Source of the DNA: Burkholderiales bacterium
GTDB taxonomy: Bacteria; Pseudomonadota; Gammaproteobacteria; Burkholderiales; Casimicrobiaceae
Length of the DNA stretch: 38,387 nt
Direction of reading: 5' to 3'
Assembly: GCA_025927765.1 (NCBI GenBank)
Contig: JAICKU010000035.1
Location: forward strand, 1-38,387
The position numbers were made by a program, and so were the translations under genes. Of the stretch, positions 23,407 through 31,798 are shown piece by piece (the first letter of the stretch is position 1; the number at the start of each line of letters is the position of its first letter). The notes beneath the pieces were generated by a model that was given only the letters and a program-made list of their open reading frames with translations, searched no databases and was not told the DNA's origin.

Positions 23407-24747
23407 ATGGGCCACTCCGAATTCATTCTCCGCAACCAGCCGGCGCAAAAGCCGCTCTCTCTCGACGAACTCTGGATGCCGTTCACGCCGAATCGCGACT
23501 TCAAGTCCGATCCGCGGATCGTCGTACGCGCCGAGGGCCTGTACTACTACAACGACCGCGGCGACAAGATCATCGACGCCTCGTCGGGTCTCTTCTGCGT
23601 GGCCGCGGGCCATTGCCGCAAGGAGATCGCCGAGGCCGTGCACAAGCAGTTGCAGGAGCTCGACTTCGTCGCGCCGTTCCTGCGTGCGCAACCGAAGAGC
23701 TTCGAACTCGCGTCGCGCATCGCCGAACTCACCCCCGGCGATCTCAACCGCATCTTCTTCGTCAATTCGGGTTCGGAAGCGGTCGACACGGCGATGAAGG
23801 TCGCGCTCGCCTACCACCAGGCGCGCGGGCAGACGGGCCGCACGATGTTCGTTTCGCGCGAGCGCGCGTATCACGGCGTCAATTTCGGCGGCGTGGCGCT
23901 CTCGGGCATCGTCAACAACCGCCGCCGGTACGGCCCGGGCGTTGCCGGCGTCGTGCACATGCGGCACACGCAGCTGGATGACAGGTACACGCAGGGGCAG
24001 CCCGAGCGCGGTGCCGAGCTCGCCGACGACCTGCTGCGCTTCGTGAACCTGTACGGCGCCGAGAACATCGCCGCGTGCTTCGTCGAGCCGATCGCGGGCT
24101 CCACGGGCTGCCTCGTGCCGCCGAAGGGCTACCTCGAGCGGCTGCGCCAGATCTGCGACCAGCACGACATTCTGCTCGTGTTCGACGAAGTGATCACCGG
24201 CTTCGGCCGCACCGGGCAGCCGTTCGCCGCGCAAAGCTTCGGGGTCACCCCGGACATCATGACGATGGCGAAGGCGCTCACGAACGCGGCCCAGCCGATG
24301 GGCGCGGTGGCGGTATCCGAACGCGTGCACGACTCGATCATGTCGGCGGCGCAGGAAGGCGCGATCGAGTTCTTCCACGGCTACACGTACTCGGGGCACC
24401 CGGCCGCGTGCGCCGCGGGGCTCGCGACGCTCGACATCTACAGGGACGAGGGCCTGTTCGAGCGTGCGCGCGAGCTGGCACCGTACTTCCAGCGCGCGAT
24501 GTTCTCGCTGAAGGGCACGAAGAACGTGACGGACGTGCGCGGTTACGGACTCTTCGCGGCGTTCGACGTCGAATCGGACGGCGCGCCGGGACGCCGCGGC
24601 AACCTGCTGCAGAAGAAGCTCTTCGACAACGGCCTCAACTTGAAGAACACCGGCGATTCGGCGCTCGTCGCCCCGCCGTTCATCGCCGAGCGCAAGGACA
24701 TCGACGAGATTCACGACAAGCTCGAGCGCACGCTCGCAGCGCTCTGA
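23407..24747 (+). CDS. tpa: Taurine--pyruvate aminotransferase
   Basis: A 446-residue class III aminotransferase that converts taurine and pyruvate to sulfoacetaldehyde and alanine. PLP phosphate-binding NSGSEAVDTAMKVALAYH is near residue 117, the AYHGVNFGG block follows, LLVFDEVITGFGRTG holds the PLP-ring Asp, and the Schiff-base Lys is in MTMAKALTNAAQPMGAV at about residue 290. HGYTYSGHPAACAAGLATLDI is also conserved. Omega-amino acid:pyruvate aminotransferases are close relatives; adjacent tauR, ald, xsc and tauABC favour taurine. The start is fixed by an in-frame stop inside the repeat arm (23395-23397), and no ribosome site is visible before the ATG. Confidence 0.92.
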   Translation: MGHSEFILRNQPAQKPLSLDELWMPFTPNRDFKSDPRIVVRAEGLYYYNDRGDKIIDASSGLFCVAAGHCRKEIAEAVHKQLQELDFVAPFLRAQPKSFELASRIAELTPGDLNRIFFVNSGSEAVDTAMKVALAYHQARGQTGRTMFVSRERAYHGVNFGGVALSGIVNNRRRYGPGVAGVVHMRHTQLDDRYTQGQPERGAELADDLLRFVNLYGAENIAACFVEPIAGSTGCLVPPKGYLERLRQICDQHDILLVFDEVITGFGRTGQPFAAQSFGVTPDIMTMAKALTNAAQPMGAVAVSERVHDSIMSAAQEGAIEFFHGYTYSGHPAACAAGLATLDIYRDEGLFERARELAPYFQRAMFSLKGTKNVTDVRGYGLFAAFDVESDGAPGRRGNLLQKKLFDNGLNLKNTGDSALVAPPFIAERKDIDEIHDKLERTLAAL

Positions 24748-24760
24748 AGCGAAGGGCGAA

Positions 24761-24796
24761 GGCGGGAGGTGCGTTCGCGCGACGTCCCCTCCTGCC
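24761..24796. terminator. Possible hairpin after tpa
   Basis: GGCGGGAGG (24761-24769) can pair with CCTCCTGCC (24788-24796) with one G-T. It lies between convergent tpa and the flavin oxidoreductase gene. There is no T-tract; weak support. Confidence 0.3.
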
Positions 24797-24841
24797 CGGC
24801 GATCGGGGTTCCTGTCCGCCGGCACTTGCCTCGGCCATCCG

Positions 24842-26257
24842 CTACAGCACCTCGTCCATGAGGTAGTACCAGCGATAGAGCATGCGCTGGCCGATGCGGC
24901 GGAACGGCGCGAACATCTGCGATTCGAAGCGGCCGAGCACCATCGGCAGGCGCAGCGTCGAGTCGTAGATCGGCAGGCCGAGCACGTCGCTGCGCTTGCC
25001 CGCGATGCGCTCGGCCATCCGGCGCCCCGCCTGCGCCGAGAACGACACGCCGTTCCCGCCGTATCCCAGTGCGTAATAGATCGCCTGCCGCGGGTCGGCC
25101 TGCACGATGCGCGGCATCATGTCGTGCGACACGTCGACCCAACCCCACCACGAGTAGTCGATGTCGATGCCGCGAAGCGCCGGAAACTTTCTGTGCAGAC
25201 CGTCGATCAGCACCTGCATGTGCCGCGGGTCGGAGGCGTCGGCGCCGGTCACTGCACTGCGGCTGCCGATCTGCACGCGATTGTCGGGCAGCAGCCGATA
25301 GTAGAAGCGCAACGTGCGCGTGTCGGTGATGACCTCGTGCGTGCGGAAGTTGGTGGCGGCAATCTCCTGTTGCGTGAGCGGCCGCGTAACCATCGAGTTG
25401 GACAGGATCGGCATGAGCCGCAACGCCACGCTCCGATGCAGTGCGTTCGACGTATAGCCGCCCGTCGCGATCGCCACGGCCCGCGCCCGCACGACGCCGC
25501 CCGGCGTGCGCAGGTGATGCACGCCGTTGCGCGTCTGCCAGTCGACCACGGGGCTTGCGGGGTGCACGGTCGCGCCCAGCTCGCGCGCCTTCGCCATGTA
25601 CCCGAACGCGAGTTTCAGCGGATGCACGCCGATGCCGTCCGGTTCGTGCAGCGCCCCCGCCACTTCGGCGTCGCCGACGTAGTCGCGACGCACCACGTCG
25701 GCAGGCAGGATGTGCGCGTCGTAGCCGAACACCTCGCGCATCACGCGCGCCTCGTTCTCGAGGAACGGCATCTTCTTCGCGCGGTGCGCGAGATACAGGT
25801 GTCCGCCCGGCTGCGCGTCGCAGTCGATCTCCCCGACGAGGCTTTGAAACGTCGCGAAGCCGCGGCGCAGCTCGGCGTCGAGGGCAAGCGCCGTCTGCCT
25901 GCCGAAGCGAGCGATCCATTGCGAGCGGTGCAGGCGCCCGCTGGCGTTCTGGCCCTGGCCGCCGTTGCGGCTCGTGCAGCCCCACGCCGCGCGATTGGCC
26001 TCGAGCACGGTGGCACGGATGCCGTGCTCGCGCGCGAGGAACAGCGCCGTGGCGAGGCCGGTGAATCCCGATCCGACGATGGCCACGTCGACGTCGACAT
26101 CCTGCGCGATCGGGCCGTCGTCCTGTGGCGGGGCGCCGGCCGTGGCGACCCAATAGGTCGGCGCATATTCGCGTCCCTGTCCAGGATTGCGCGCGACCAG
26201 CGGGTCGTACCGCGGATCGTAGGCCGCGCGTGCGGGTGAAGCGATCTTCATGTCCAT
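24842..26257 (-). CDS. FAD-dependent DAO-family amine oxidoreductase (possible taurine dehydrogenase-like)
   Basis: A 471-residue D-amino-acid-oxidase-fold protein. FAD-binding VDVAIVGSGFTGLATALFLA is at about residues 55-74, the second block is SRNGGQGQNASGR, GYTSNALHRSVALRLMPILSNSMVTRPL follows, and the C-terminal GYGGNGVSFSAQAGRRMAERIAG completes the site. Such enzymes oxidise amines or N-methyl amino acids. In sulfonate clusters related proteins occur as putative taurine dehydrogenase large subunits, which would give sulfoacetaldehyde without pyruvate. It is downstream of a SnoaL-like gene on the same strand, and the pair has a TauR-type operator. N-methyltaurine or another amino-sulfonate is an equally possible substrate. 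Confidence 0.8.
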   Translation of the reverse strand: MDMKIASPARAAYDPRYDPLVARNPGQGREYAPTYWVATAGAPPQDDGPIAQDVDVDVAIVGSGFTGLATALFLAREHGIRATVLEANRAAWGCTSRNGGQGQNASGRLHRSQWIARFGRQTALALDAELRRGFATFQSLVGEIDCDAQPGGHLYLAHRAKKMPFLENEARVMREVFGYDAHILPADVVRRDYVGDAEVAGALHEPDGIGVHPLKLAFGYMAKARELGATVHPASPVVDWQTRNGVHHLRTPGGVVRARAVAIATGGYTSNALHRSVALRLMPILSNSMVTRPLTQQEIAATNFRTHEVITDTRTLRFYYRLLPDNRVQIGSRSAVTGADASDPRHMQVLIDGLHRKFPALRGIDIDYSWWGWVDVSHDMMPRIVQADPRQAIYYALGYGGNGVSFSAQAGRRMAERIAGKRSDVLGLPIYDSTLRLPMVLGRFESQMFAPFRRIGQRMLYRWYYLMDEVL

Positions 26258-26293
26258 GGCGTAACCGGACCGGCGACTGCGTCGTGCCGACAG

Positions 26294-26692
26294 TCAACCG
26301 GCGATCGGCGGCCGGTCCTTGCGGAACGCGTTCTTCACGGCGATCTTCCCGTCACGGAACGTGAAGATGTCGCAGCCATTCGCATGGATGCGCGTGCCGT
26401 CGGCCTTCGTGCCCACGAACGTCCATTCCGACACTCCGCGATCGCCGCACACGAAGTGCCGGCCGTCGATCCACTGCGCGTCGGGGAACGTCTTCCACGC
26501 CTGCGCAAAGCCGTTACGCACCGCCTCCCGGCCGGCGTAGCGCGTGCCGGACGCGTCCGGACCCGCTGCCGCCTCGAATACGCAGTCGTCGGTCATCGCG
26601 GCCATCAGTGCGTCGATGTCGTGCCGATTCCACGCGTCGGTGAAGGCCTGCAGGAACTCGACACCGACCTCGTCGCGGCGCTCGTTCGCCAT
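26294..26692 (-). CDS. SnoaL/NTF2-like small protein
   Basis: A 132-residue cone-fold protein: EFLQAFTDAWNRHDIDALMAAMTDDCVFEAAAGPDASGTRYAGREAVR-type N-terminus and a strand-rich C-terminus, VCGDRGVSEWTFVGTKADGTRI, GCDIFTFRDGKI. These domains bind or isomerise small hydrophobic or polar ligands, but the family does not define a reaction. GAGAGGAGA precedes the ATG at 26692. It is the first gene of a two-gene unit with the flavin oxidoreductase (36 bp gap), so a role as its partner subunit is plausible; small second subunits are known for taurine dehydrogenase, but similarity to TauX was not established here. Confidence 0.75.
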   Translation of the reverse strand: MANERRDEVGVEFLQAFTDAWNRHDIDALMAAMTDDCVFEAAAGPDASGTRYAGREAVRNGFAQAWKTFPDAQWIDGRHFVCGDRGVSEWTFVGTKADGTRIHANGCDIFTFRDGKIAVKNAFRKDRPPIAG

Positions 26693-26814
26693 CTCGTTCT
26701 CCTCTCAGGAATGGCAGCCGGGCTGTGGCATCACGCCTGCGCGATCCGATGACGGCCGGGGCGTAGCGCGGCTTGCCGATGACGCGAAGCGTATGACGAA
26801 GGCGCGCAATCGGC

Positions 26815-26847
26815 GTAGAACCAGATCGCAGGATTTGCGAAGGCCAG
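26815..26847 (-). promoter_or_regulatory. Predicted TauR operator of the SnoaL/flavin oxidoreductase unit
   Basis: On the minus strand CTGGCCTTCG (26847-26838) and CTGGTTCTAC (26824-26815), 23 bp apart, about 125 bp from the SnoaL-like ATG. It lies back to back with the tauA site. A TACGCT -10-like word starts 31 bp after the second repeat start; the promoter itself is weakly supported. Confidence 0.5.
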
Positions 26848-26851
26848 GCGC

Positions 26852-26884
26852 GTGGCATAAGCATTTGCACCCAACTGGCTCTAA
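26852..26884 (+). promoter_or_regulatory. Predicted TauR operator of tauABC
   Basis: GTGGCATAAG (26852-26861) and CTGGCTCTAA (26875-26884), 23 bp apart. The first half is degenerate in its first base. A -10-like CAATAT starts 30 bp downstream of the second half start (26905-26910). The rest of the 359-bp divergent gap (26693-27051) holds no gene. Confidence 0.5.
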
Positions 26885-27051
26885 GCACCGCCGGGGGTGG
26901 CAGGCAATATCCGCGCGACGGTCGGCACTGCGCGTTCGCGCACCGGCGCCGTCGGCCGCCGCGCACCCGGCCAATGGGATTACATTACTGGAAGCGCCGC
27001 ATGCGCATCACGCTGCGCACGTTGATCGACAACCCCTCGTGAGGAGAGAGC

Positions 27052-28083
27052 ATGAGTCAAGGTTCAAGCAGAGGATGGAGGGCCTTCGCCCGGGCGCTGT
27101 TCCTGCCGCTTCTGTTCGGCGGCGCGCTCGCGCATGCGCAGGACAAGACGGTCACGATCGGCTATCAGACGATCGTCGGGCCGTTCCCGGTCGCGATCGC
27201 GAACGGCGACTTCGAGAAGGCAACGGGCTACAAGATCAACTGGCGACAGTTCCAGTCGGCGGGCGACATCAGCGCCGCGTTCGCATCCGGCGACGTGCCG
27301 ATCGGCGTGCTGGGCTCGACCGGCATCGCCGCAGCGACGAGCAACGGCGTCGACGTGGAGCTGTTCTGGATCCTCGACAACATCGGCAAGTCCGAGCAGC
27401 TCGTCGCGCGAGATGGCTCGGGCATCAAGACGCCGCAGGATCTCGTGGGCAAGAAGGTGGCGGTGCCATTCGTGTCGACGTCGCATTTCCACCTGCTGGT
27501 CGCGCTCGAGAAGATCTGGCACATCCCGCCGTCCAAGGTGCAGATCCTGAACATGAAGCCGCCGGAGATCGTCGCGGCGTGGACGCGCGGCGACATCGAC
27601 GCCGCATACGTCTGGCCGCCGGCGTTGACGACGATCCTGAAGAATGGCCATACGATCATCACCTCGCAGGAGGTGGGCGAGAAGAGCGTGCCGACGTTCG
27701 ATGGCATCATCGCGAACAAGAAGTGGGCAGCCGCGCACAACGACTTCATGGTCGCGTTCACGAAGGTCCTCGCGAAGGCGTACGCCGACTACAACGCGAA
27801 CAAGGCGCAGTGGACGGCGACGTCGCCGCAGGTGAAGGCGATGGCGAAGATGGTCGGCGGCGAGCCGGCCGACGACGCCGATGCGCTGAAGCTCCTGAGC
27901 TACCCCACCGCGCAGGAGCAGGCCTCGCCCGAGTGGCTGGGCGGCGGCAAGAACGGCAAGGCGCTGAAAGCGCTGACCGAAAGCGCCGACTTCCTGAAGT
28001 CGCAGCACCAGATCAACAAGATCCTGCCGGACTACGGCGCGTACGTCACGTCCAAGTACGCGCAGGAAGCCGCGAAGAAATAG
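27052..28083 (+). CDS. tauA: Taurine ABC transporter periplasmic binding protein
   Basis: A 343-residue sulfonate-binding protein of the TauA/SsuA family. The signal peptide MSQGSSRGWRAFARALFLPLLFGGALAHA is cleaved before QDKTV. The mature protein opens VTIGYQTIVGPFPVAIANG, with QFQSAGDISAAFASGDVPIGVLGSTGIAAA and GDIDAAYVWPPALTTIL, the arrangement typical of taurine-binding TauA. GAGGAGAGAG precedes the ATG. It is first in tauABC and followed by a strong intercistronic hairpin. Given xsc and tpa nearby, taurine is the main expected ligand, with other C2 sulfonates possible. Confidence 0.92.
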   Translation: MSQGSSRGWRAFARALFLPLLFGGALAHAQDKTVTIGYQTIVGPFPVAIANGDFEKATGYKINWRQFQSAGDISAAFASGDVPIGVLGSTGIAAATSNGVDVELFWILDNIGKSEQLVARDGSGIKTPQDLVGKKVAVPFVSTSHFHLLVALEKIWHIPPSKVQILNMKPPEIVAAWTRGDIDAAYVWPPALTTILKNGHTIITSQEVGEKSVPTFDGIIANKKWAAAHNDFMVAFTKVLAKAYADYNANKAQWTATSPQVKAMAKMVGGEPADDADALKLLSYPTAQEQASPEWLGGGKNGKALKALTESADFLKSQHQINKILPDYGAYVTSKYAQEAAKK

Positions 28084-28090
28084 CGTTTTC

Positions 28091-28123
28091 GCCCGGCGCG
28101 CCGGATCCGTCCGCGCGCCGGGC
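28091..28123 (+). promoter_or_regulatory. Intercistronic hairpin between tauA and tauB
   Basis: A perfect 11-bp stem GCCCGGCGCGC (28091-28101) and GCGCGCCGGGC (28113-28123) with an 11-nt loop and no U-run. It probably protects the tauA message or terminates part of the transcripts, keeping the binding protein in excess over the membrane parts. Confidence 0.6.
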
Positions 28124-28158
28124 GCTACGAAGCAACGTATCGAACGAGGAACATCGAG

Positions 28159-28998
28159 ATGCACGCGCAGACCGAAGCCCTGCACGTCAACGGCGTGAGC
28201 GTCACGTTCCCGGGCCGCAACCCGGGCGAGCAGGTGCATGCGCTCGACAACATCAGCGTGACGATCAACGCCGGCGATTTCGTCGTCGCGCTCGGCGCGT
28301 CGGGTTGCGGCAAGACGACGCTGCTCAACGTGATGGCGGGTTTCCTGTCGCCGACTCGCGGCAGCGTGATGCTCGGCAATCGCACGATCATCGGTCCAGG
28401 ATCGGACCGGGGCGTCGTCTTCCAGAAGCACGCGCTTCTGCCCTGGCTCGACGTGATGGAGAACACCGAGTTCGGGCTCAGGCTGCAGGGCGTTGGCAAG
28501 CAGGAGCGGCGCGAGATCGCAAAACGTAATCTCGCGCTCGTCGGCCTCCAGGACTTCCACCACCACATGATCTACCAGTTGTCCGGAGGCATGCAGCAGC
28601 GCGTCGGCATCGCCCGCGCGCTGACATGCAATCCGGCGACGCTGTTGATGGACGAGCCGATGGCCGCCCTCGACGCGTTGACCCGAGAGACGATCCAGGA
28701 GCTACTTCTCGACGTCTGGCAGAAGACGGGCAAGATGTTCTTCTTCATCACGCACAGCGTCGAGGAAGCGCTGTTCCTCGCGAGCCGCGTGATCGTCATG
28801 TCGCCGCGCCCGGGACGCATCACCAACACGTACGACCTCGACTTCAACCGGCGCTTCCTCGCCGGCCGGGACGCACGCGCGATCAAGTCGAGCCCCGATT
28901 TCATCCGCATGCGCGAGATCGTGCTCGGCATCATTTACGGCGACGAGCGGGCCGGCGAGCAGACGAGGGAGCACTCGACGGAGCAGGCGTATGCCTAG
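28159..28998 (+). CDS. tauB: Taurine ABC transporter ATP-binding protein
   Basis: A 279-residue ATPase. Walker [19 protein letters not shown] is at about residues 45-62, Q-loop [17 protein letters not shown] follows, signature [17 protein letters not shown], Walker [17 protein letters not shown], and H-loop [20 protein letters not shown] with SPRPGRI, the pattern of nitrate/sulfonate/taurine ATPases. Its stop overlaps the tauC start by 8 bp (ATGCCTAG), so the two are translated together. Confidence 0.93.
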   Translation: MHAQTEALHVNGVSVTFPGRNPGEQVHALDNISVTINAGDFVVALGASGCGKTTLLNVMAGFLSPTRGSVMLGNRTIIGPGSDRGVVFQKHALLPWLDVMENTEFGLRLQGVGKQERREIAKRNLALVGLQDFHHHMIYQLSGGMQQRVGIARALTCNPATLLMDEPMAALDALTRETIQELLLDVWQKTGKMFFFITHSVEEALFLASRVIVMSPRPGRITNTYDLDFNRRFLAGRDARAIKSSPDFIRMREIVLGIIYGDERAGEQTREHSTEQAYA

Positions 28999-29890
28999 GA
29001 CACAGCCTCAGGCGAGCGGCGCCGCCGTCTCGCAAGCGGCTGCGACCCTCGTCCCGCACGGACGCTTCCTGCGCATGTTCGCGAGCCGCGCCGCGGCCGC
29101 CGGCCAGGTCTATGGGCTGCCGGGCCAGGGGCGCAGCACCACGATCAGCGTGATCACGACGCTCGCGCTGATCGGCCTGTGGTTCCTGATCACCAACATG
29201 GGCTGGATCAAGCCGCTGTTCCTGCCCTCGCCCCAGGCCGTATGGGACAAGTTCATGCTCGCCAACACGGAGGGCGTCGCAAACTCGACGCTGCTCGAGC
29301 ATACGGCGACCAGCCTGATGCGCGTGTTCGGCGCGTTCCTGCTGTCATGCGCGACCGCCATCCCGATCGGCATCCTGATGGGGTCGAACCGCATCGTCCG
29401 CGGCATCTTCGACCCGCCCGTCGAGTTCTACCGGCCGCTGCCGCCGCTCGCGTACCTGCCGCTCATGATCATCTGGTTCGGCATCGGCGAGCTGTCCAAG
29501 ATCCTGCTCATCTTCCTCGCGATCTTCGCGCCGATGGCCATCTCCGCGCGCGCCGGCGTCAAGTCGGTAGGCATCGAGCAGATCCACGCGGCGTACGCCA
29601 TGGGCGCCTCGAAGTTCCAGATCCTGTTCCACGTGATCCTGCCCGCGGCCGCGCCCGAGATCCTGACCGGCATGCGCATCGGCATCGGCTTCGGCTGGAC
29701 GACGCTCGTCGCCGCGGAAATGGTCGCAGCGACGCGCGGCCTCGGCTTCATGGTGCTGAATGCCGCGCAGTACCTGCAAAGCGACACCGTGATCATGGGC
29801 ATCATCGTGATCGGCCTGTTCGCGTTCGGCTTCGATCTCCTCATGCGCAAGATCGAGCGCTGGATCGTGCCGTGGAAGGGCCGCATCTAG
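28991..29890 (+). CDS. tauC: Taurine ABC transporter permease
   Basis: A 299-residue inner-membrane permease. An extended basic N-terminus of about 50 residues precedes the first span [16 protein letters not shown]. The BPD-type signature is in [67 protein letters not shown], with the EAA loop at about residue 200. It pairs with TauA and TauB. The N-terminal extension is somewhat longer than usual; a later start would leave an unusual gap from tauB, and the overlap supports the start chosen. Confidence 0.92.
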   Translation: MPRTQPQASGAAVSQAAATLVPHGRFLRMFASRAAAAGQVYGLPGQGRSTTISVITTLALIGLWFLITNMGWIKPLFLPSPQAVWDKFMLANTEGVANSTLLEHTATSLMRVFGAFLLSCATAIPIGILMGSNRIVRGIFDPPVEFYRPLPPLAYLPLMIIWFGIGELSKILLIFLAIFAPMAISARAGVKSVGIEQIHAAYAMGASKFQILFHVILPAAAPEILTGMRIGIGFGWTTLVAAEMVAATRGLGFMVLNAAQYLQSDTVIMGIIVIGLFAFGFDLLMRKIERWIVPWKGRI

Positions 29891-29908
29891 GGGACGGACG
29901 AAGTCCCC
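29890..29908 (+). terminator. Short hairpin after tauC
   Basis: GGGGAC (29890-29895) pairs with GTCCCC (29903-29908) around a 7-nt loop, directly at the tauC stop. There is no T-tract, so at most weak termination; sulP begins 55 bp later on the same strand. Confidence 0.35.
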
Positions 29909-29962
29909 CGATCGGCATGCGCCCGAGGTGACGACGAGCGCGCTGTAACATCCCCGCATGGG

Positions 29963-31798
29963 GTGTTGCGTCGTCATCGCTTCGTGCCGCCGGTCGCGCT
30001 GAAGCTTTTCCCGTTCCTCGCGTGGCGCGATCGCGTCGACCGCGTTACGCTGCGCGCGGACCTTCTTGCGGGGCTCGTCGGCGCCGTGATGGTGCTGCCG
30101 CAAGGCGTCGCGTACGCCACGCTCGCCGGCATGCCGCCCGAGTACGGCCTGTACGGCGCCATGCTGCCAGCGATCGTGGGCGCGCTGTGGGGATCGTCGT
30201 GGCACCTGATGTCGGGGCCCACGAACGCCACGTCGCTGATGGTGTTCGCGACCGTCAGCGTGCTCGCCGTACCGTTCTCGCCGCAGTACGTCGGCCTCGT
30301 GCTGACGCTCAACCTGATGGTGGGTCTCATCAAGTTCGGCCTCGGCGTGGCGCGGCTCGGCTCGCTCGTCAACTTCATCTCGACGTCGGTGGTGATCGGC
30401 TTCACCGCCGGCGCGGGACTCCTGATCATCGGCGCGCAGCTTCGCAACTTCTTCGGATTGCACATTCCGCAGCAGGCGAGCTTCATCGCCGGATTGCGCG
30501 ACTTCGCGACGCATCTCGGGCAAACCGACTTCGGCGTGCTCGCGGTCGGCGTGTTCACGCTCGTCGCGTCGATCATCGGACGAAGGGTGCTGCCGCGCGT
30601 GCCGTACATGCTGACGGGCATCGTCGCCGGCGCGCTGTTCGCGCTGGTGTTGTCGCTCGCCAGCGTGGCCGAGGTCGCGACGATCGGCGCGCTGCCTTCG
30701 GCGGTGCCGCCGTTGTCCCTGCCGGAGTTTTCCGTCCGCACGTGGCAGACGCTCGCCCCGATCGCGCTCGCGCTCACGGTGATCGGTCTTTCGGAAGCGA
30801 TCTCCAGCGCGCGTGCCGTCGCATTGAAGTCGCACCAGCGCATCGACGGCAACCAGGAGTTCATCGGCCAGGGGCTCGCGAACATCGCAGGCGCGTTCAC
30901 GTCGAGCTACCCGACGTCCGGCTCGTTCAACCGCACCGGCGCGAACTACGAGGCGGGCGCGCGCACGCCTTTGTCGTGCGTGTTCTCGGCCATGCTGCTG
31001 CTCGTGATCCTGCTGCTCGTGAAGCCGCTCGCCGGGTATCTGCCCGTCGCGTCGATGGCCGCGGTGCTGTTCATCGTCGCCATCGGGTTGATCGACGTCG
31101 CGGCGATGCGCCACGTGTGGAAGACGAGCCGCGGCGACGCGCTCGTGCTCGTGGTCACGCTGATCGCCACGCTCACCATTCGCCTGGAAGTCGCGATCCT
31201 CGTCGGCGTGCTCGTGTCGCTGCTCGTGTACCTGAACCGCGCGACGCATCCGCTCGTGCTGCGCGTGTCACCCGACCCTGCGCAGGAGCGACGGTTTCGC
31301 CGCGTCGGCACCGCCACGCCGCTGTGCCCGCAAGTCGACATGCTGCGCATCGACGGTGCGCTGTTCTTCGGGTCCGTCGAGCACATCCGTGACGAGATCG
31401 ACGCGTTGCGCGTCGCGGCGCCCACGGCGCGGCACGTGCTGTTGATCGGCACCGGCATCAACCTGATCGACACCGCGGGCGCCGATCTGCTCGCCAATCT
31501 CGCGAAGACTTTCCGCGCCGACGGCACCACGCTGACCCTGTGCAAGATGCGGCCGGAAGTGCTCGCGCTGCTCGAGCGCGGCGGTTACCTCGACGCGATC
31601 GGGCGTGCGAACGTGTTCACCACCAAGGACCAGGCGCTTGCGGCGATCTACCGCATGCTCGACGCGGCGCAGTGTGCGGCGTGCGACGCGCGCATCTTCA
31701 ACGAATGCCGCGACGCGCTGCCCGACGGCCGCGTGCGCGACCGCGCACGGCCGGAACCGACGCTCGTTCCGCCGAACACCGCCGGCGTGGGATCGTAG
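29963..31798 (+). CDS. SulP-family sulfate transporter with STAS domain
   Basis: A 611-residue inner-membrane anion transporter. Early signature: DLLAGLVGAVMVLPQGVAYATLAGMPPEYGLYGAMLPAIVGALWGSSWHLMSGPTNATSLM; later GLSEAISSARAVALKSHQRIDGNQEFIGQGLANIAGAFTSSYPTSGSFNRTGANYEAGARTPLS. About ten spans are followed by a C-terminal STAS domain at about residues 430-560 (LRIDGALFFGSVEHIRDEID, LIGTGINLIDTAGADLL) and a short Cys-containing tail. SulP proteins move sulfate or bicarbonate. Beside sulfonate and sulfite-oxidation genes, disposal or uptake of sulfate is likely; direction cannot be told. The start is a GTG at 29963 without a clear ribosome site, so the exact N-terminus is uncertain. Its stop abuts the stop of the convergent kinase gene. 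Confidence 0.88.
   Translation: MLRRHRFVPPVALKLFPFLAWRDRVDRVTLRADLLAGLVGAVMVLPQGVAYATLAGMPPEYGLYGAMLPAIVGALWGSSWHLMSGPTNATSLMVFATVSVLAVPFSPQYVGLVLTLNLMVGLIKFGLGVARLGSLVNFISTSVVIGFTAGAGLLIIGAQLRNFFGLHIPQQASFIAGLRDFATHLGQTDFGVLAVGVFTLVASIIGRRVLPRVPYMLTGIVAGALFALVLSLASVAEVATIGALPSAVPPLSLPEFSVRTWQTLAPIALALTVIGLSEAISSARAVALKSHQRIDGNQEFIGQGLANIAGAFTSSYPTSGSFNRTGANYEAGARTPLSCVFSAMLLLVILLLVKPLAGYLPVASMAAVLFIVAIGLIDVAAMRHVWKTSRGDALVLVVTLIATLTIRLEVAILVGVLVSLLVYLNRATHPLVLRVSPDPAQERRFRRVGTATPLCPQVDMLRIDGALFFGSVEHIRDEIDALRVAAPTARHVLLIGTGINLIDTAGADLLANLAKTFRADGTTLTLCKMRPEVLALLERGGYLDAIGRANVFTTKDQALAAIYRMLDAAQCAACDARIFNECRDALPDGRVRDRARPEPTLVPPNTAGVGS

Noticed and set aside
26835-26863. sigma70-like TTGCGA-17-TAAGCA before tauA
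   Set aside because: It would place the -10 inside the predicted activator site; the -10-like CAATAT further down fits the geometry of the other four promoters better.
26853-26869. sigma54-like sequence TGGCATAAGCATTTGCA before tauA
   Set aside because: GG and GC are 11 bp apart, not the required 10, and it overlaps the better supported direct repeat.
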